From the NCBI GenBank assembly GCA_037783545.1, contig JBBELK010001255.1:1-64000 (forward strand): a stretch of 64,000 nucleotides of DNA, read 5' to 3'. Source of the DNA: Henricia sp. BOLD:AAB3569. Taxonomy: Eukaryota > Echinodermata > Asteroidea > Spinulosida > Echinasteridae. Below, piece after piece: positions 60,432-64,000 of this stretch (within the stretch, counting starts at the first letter, position 1; each line of letters starts with the position of its first letter). The position numbers and the translations under genes are program-made. Under the pieces are notes generated by a model. It was not told the origin of the DNA. It ran no database searches and saw only the letters and a program-made list of their open reading frames with translations.

Positions 60432-63035
60432 GTTGTGCGCATGCTCAGTCACTCGGACTGTCGTTAACGCACCGCAGTTTGGCTCGGCAATTTGGTCAAA
60501 GTGTGGTCCAAACGTCGGCAAATATGGAGGTCGAAAAATGTTCCGACGAACTTCAAATTTTGCATGCCCTAAACTCTCTATATTGCGCACTTGTCATAAA
60601 AAATTGACAGACTTTCGCCGGGAAATGGCAGAGAAATTTCAAAGTTTAGAAAAAACTGGGTTGAGGCTTCCTGACTGCTCTCACGCAAACCGTGGCTGTC
60701 TGTACACACCTCTTTGGGGTACTCCTGAGTTGTGCGCATGCTCAGTCATTCGGACTGTCGTTAACGCACCGCAGTTTGGCTCGGCAATTTGGTCAAAGTG
60801 TGGTCCAAACGTCGGCAAATTTGGAGGTCGAAAAATGTTCCGACGAACTTCAAATTTTGCATGCCCTAAACTCTCTATATTGCGCACTTGTCATAAAAAA
60901 TTGACAGACTTTCGCCGGGAAATGGCAGAGAAATTTCAAAGTTTAGAAAAAACTGGGTTGAGGCTTCCTGACTGCTCTCACGCAAACCGTGGCTGTCTGT
61001 ACACACCTCTTTGGGGTACTCCTGAGTTGTGCGCATGCTCAGTCAATCGGACTGTCGTTAACGCACCGCAGTTTGGCTCGGCAATTTGGTCAAAGTGTGG
61101 TCCAAACGTCGGCAAATTTGGAGGTCGAAAAATGTTCCGACGAACTTCAAATTTTGCATGCTCTAAACTCTCTATATTGCGCACTTGTCATAAAAAATTG
61201 ACAGACTTTCGCCGGGAAATGGCAGAGAAATTTCAAAGTTTAGAAAAAACTGGGTTGAGGCTTCCTGACTGCTCTCACGCAAACCGTGGCTGTCTGTACA
61301 CACCCCTTTGGGGTACTCCTGAGTTGTGCGCATGCTCAGTCATTCGGACTGTCGTTAACGCACCGCAGTTTGGCTCGGCAATTTGGTCAAAGTGTGGTCC
61401 AAACGTCGGCAAATTTGGAGGTCGAAAAATGTTCCGACGAACTTCAAATTTTGCATGCCCTAAACTCTCTATATTGCGCACTTGTCATAAAAAATTGACA
61501 GACTTTCGCCGGGAAATGGCAGAGAAATTTCAAAGTTTAGAAAAAACTGGGTTGAGGCTTCCTTACTGCTCTCACGCAAACCGTGGCTGTCTGTACACAC
61601 CTCTTTGGGGTACTCCTGAGTTGTGCGCATGCTCAGTCATTCGGACTGTCGTTAACGCACCGCAGTTTGGCTCGGCAATTTGGTCAAAGTGTGGTCCAAA
61701 CGTCGGCAAATTTGGAGGTCGAAAAATGTTCCGACGAACTTCAAATTTTGCATGCCCTAAACTCTCTATATTGCGCACTTGTCATAAAAAAATTGACAGA
61801 CTTTCGCCGGGAAATGGCAGAGAAATTTCAAAGTTTAGAAAAAAACTGGGTTGAGGCTTCCTGACTGCTCTCACGCAAACCGTGGCTGTCTGTACACACC
61901 TCTTTGGGGTACTCCTGAGTTGTGCGCATGCTCAGTCTTTCGGACTGTCGTTAACGCACCGCAGTTTGGCTCGGCAATTTGGTCAAAGTGTGGTCCAAAC
62001 GTCGGCAAATTTGGAGGTCGAAAAATGTTCCGACGAACTTCAAATTTTGCATGCCCTAAACTCTCTATATTGCGCACATGTCATAAAAAATTGACAGACT
62101 TTCGCCGGGAAATGGCAGAGAAATTTCAAAGTTTAGAAAAAACTGGGTTAAGGCTTCCTGACTGCTCTCACGCAAACCGTGGCTGTCTGTACACACCTCT
62201 TTGGGGTACTCCTGAGTTGTGCGCATGCTCAGTCATTCGGACTGTCGTTAACGCACCGCAGTTTGGCTCGGCAATTTGGTCAAAGTGTGGTCCAAACGTC
62301 GGCAAATTTGGAGGTCGAAAAATGTTCCGACGAACTTCAAATTTTGCAAGCCCTAAACTCTCTATATTGCGCACTTATCATAAAAAATTGACAGACTTTC
62401 GCCGGGAAATGGCAGAGAAATTTCAAAGTTTAGAAAAAAATGGGTTGAGGCTTCCTGACTGCTCTCACGCAAACCGTGGCTGTCTGTACACACCTCTTTG
62501 GGGTACTCCTGAGTTGTGCGCATGCTCAGTCATTCGGACTGTCGTTAACGCACCGCAGTTTGGCTCGGCAATTTGGTCAAAGTGTGGTCCAAACGTCGGC
62601 AAATTTGGAGGTCGAAAAATGTTCCGACGAACTTCAAATTTTGCATGCCCTAAACTCTCTATATTGCGCACTTGTCATAAAAAAATTGACAGACTTTCGC
62701 CGGGAAATGGCAGAGAAATTGTAAAGTTTAGAAAAAACTGGGTTGAGGCTTCCTGACTGCTCTCACGCAAACCGTGGCTGTCTGTACACACCTCTTTGGG
62801 GTACTCCTGAGTTGTGCGCATGCTCAGTCATTCGGACTGTCGTTAACGCACCGCAGTTTGGCTCGGCAATTTGGTCAAAGTGTGGTCCAAACGTCGGCAA
62901 ATTTGGAGGTCAAAAAATGTTCCGACGAACTTCAAATTTTGCATGCCCTAAACTCTCTATATTGCGCACTTGTCATAAAAAATTGACAGACTTTCGCCGG
63001 GAAATGGCAGAGAAATTTCAAAGTTTAGAAAAAAA

Positions 63036-64000
63036 ACTGGGTTGAGGCTTCCTGACTGCTCTCACGCAAACCGTGGCTGTCTGTACACACCTCTTTGGGG
63101 TACTCCTGAGTTGTGCGCATGCTCAGTCATTCGGACTGTCGTTAACGCACCGCAGTTTGGCTCGGCAATTTGGTCAAAGTGTGGTCCAAACGTCGGCAAA
63201 TTTGGAGGTCGAAAAATGTTCCGACGAACTTCAAATTTTGCATGCCCTAAACTCTCTATATTGCGCACTTGTCATAAAAAATTGACAGACTTTCGCCGGG
63301 AAATGGCAGAGAAATTTCAAAGTTTAGAAAAAACTGGGTTGAGGCTTCCTGACTGCTCTCACGCAAACCGTGGCTGTCTGTACACACCTCTTTGGGGTAC
63401 TCCTGAGTTGTGCGCATGCTCAGTCATTCGGACTGTCGTTAACGCACCGCAGTTTGGCTCGGCAATTTGGTCAAAATGTGGTCCAAACGTCGGCAAATTT
63501 GGAGGTCGAAAAATGTTCCGACGAACTTCAAATTTTGCATGCCCTAAACTCTCTATATTGCGCACTTGTCATAAAAAATTGACAGACTTTCGCCGGGAAA
63601 TGGCAGAGAAATTTCAAAGTTTAGAAAAAACTGGGTTGAGACTTCCTGACTGCTCTCACGCAAACCGTGGCTGTCTGTACACACCTCTTTGGGGTACTCC
63701 TGAGTTGTGCGCATGCTCAGTCATTCGGACTGTCGTTAACGCACCGCAGTTTGGCTCGGCAATTTGGTCAAAGTGTGGTCCAAACGTCGGCAAATTTGGA
63801 GGTCGACAAATGTTCCGACGAACTTCAAATTTTGCATGCCCTAAACTCTCTATATTGCGCACTTGTCATAAAAAATTGACAGACTTTCGCCGGGAAATGG
63901 CAGAGAAATTTCAAAGTTTAGAAAAAACTGGGTTGAGGCTTCCTGACTGCTCTCACGCAAACCGTGGCTGTCTGTACACACCTCTTTGGGGTACTCCTGA
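63036..64000 (+). repeat. Twelve-monomer higher-order repeat, copy 2 (runs off the window)
   Basis: Partner of 59467-60431 at 3569 bp, with no difference seen up to the window edge. If the pattern continues, the next monomer to the right should carry the cagtcactcgg and caaatatggagg variants found at 60450 and 60520. Confidence 0.8.

Larger units (their letters stand above)
47114..64000 (+). repeat. Satellite block D, about 57 monomers
   Basis: Near-consensus array running off the right edge in mid-monomer. Markers include catgccataaac in adjacent monomers (47790 and 48087), aattttaaag (near 49051, 50241, 52915, 53805 and 57075), ccttactgc (52.35, 55.62, 56.51, 58.59 and 61.56 kb) and aatttagtcaaag linked to gaccaacttc (55.15 and 59.31 kb). 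One early A loss occurs near 51327; otherwise length change is in A-tracts. No genes are seen. Confidence 0.98.

Noticed and set aside
1-64000. CRISPR array
   Set aside because: The period is 297 bp with the whole unit repeated. There are no short repeats separated by unique spacers and no cas genes.
1-64000. Ribosomal RNA spacer, telomere repeat or known gene cluster
   Set aside because: No rRNA core sequence, no telomere-type short G-rich repeats and no conserved protein domains appear on either strand.

Overview
The whole window is one head-to-tail tandem satellite array with no recognisable gene. The monomer is 297 bp in nearly every copy. A clean reference copy lies at 4019-4315, with 46.5 percent G+C by hand count. 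About 210 copies all run in the same direction. The array is cut off by both window edges, so it is longer than 64 kb. This kind of homogeneous array is typical of eukaryotic heterochromatin, such as centromeric, pericentromeric or subtelomeric DNA. The sequence does not identify the lineage. CpG is not depleted in the monomer (16 seen, about 16 expected), which weakly argues against long residence in a heavily methylated genome.

Layout: satellite block A (1-21955), insert 1 (21956-22397), block B (22398-25698), insert 2 (25699-26140), block C (26141-46386), insert 3 (46387-47113), block D (47114-64000). The three inserts are copies of one non-satellite sequence. They share the same left junction inside the monomer, including a 27-bp imperfect duplication of satellite sequence. 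Insert 3 is the fullest copy. It carries a 67-bp minisatellite and a perfect 11-bp-arm hairpin near its right end, and it interrupts one monomer without loss of satellite bases. Inserts 1 and 2 are right-truncated, look identical, and sit inside identical 2317-bp segments 3743 bp apart.

The monomers are not randomly diverged. Rare variants recur in linked sets at steps of about 1190 bp (4 monomers), 1487 bp (5) and 3566-3569 bp (12). This gives a patchwork of local higher-order repeats, as expected from unequal exchange and conversion. Before about 17.0 kb there are more than 40 single-base indels. After it, length change is almost confined to A-tracts. This is either an assembly-quality step or a real boundary.

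Because 297 is 99 x 3, one plus-strand frame stays open across consecutive intact monomers (up to 969 codons at 18860-21769). Nothing supports translation: the frame is broken by indels elsewhere, and the other recurrent open frames lack ATG starts. The notable content is the structure of the array and its insert, not a gene system.
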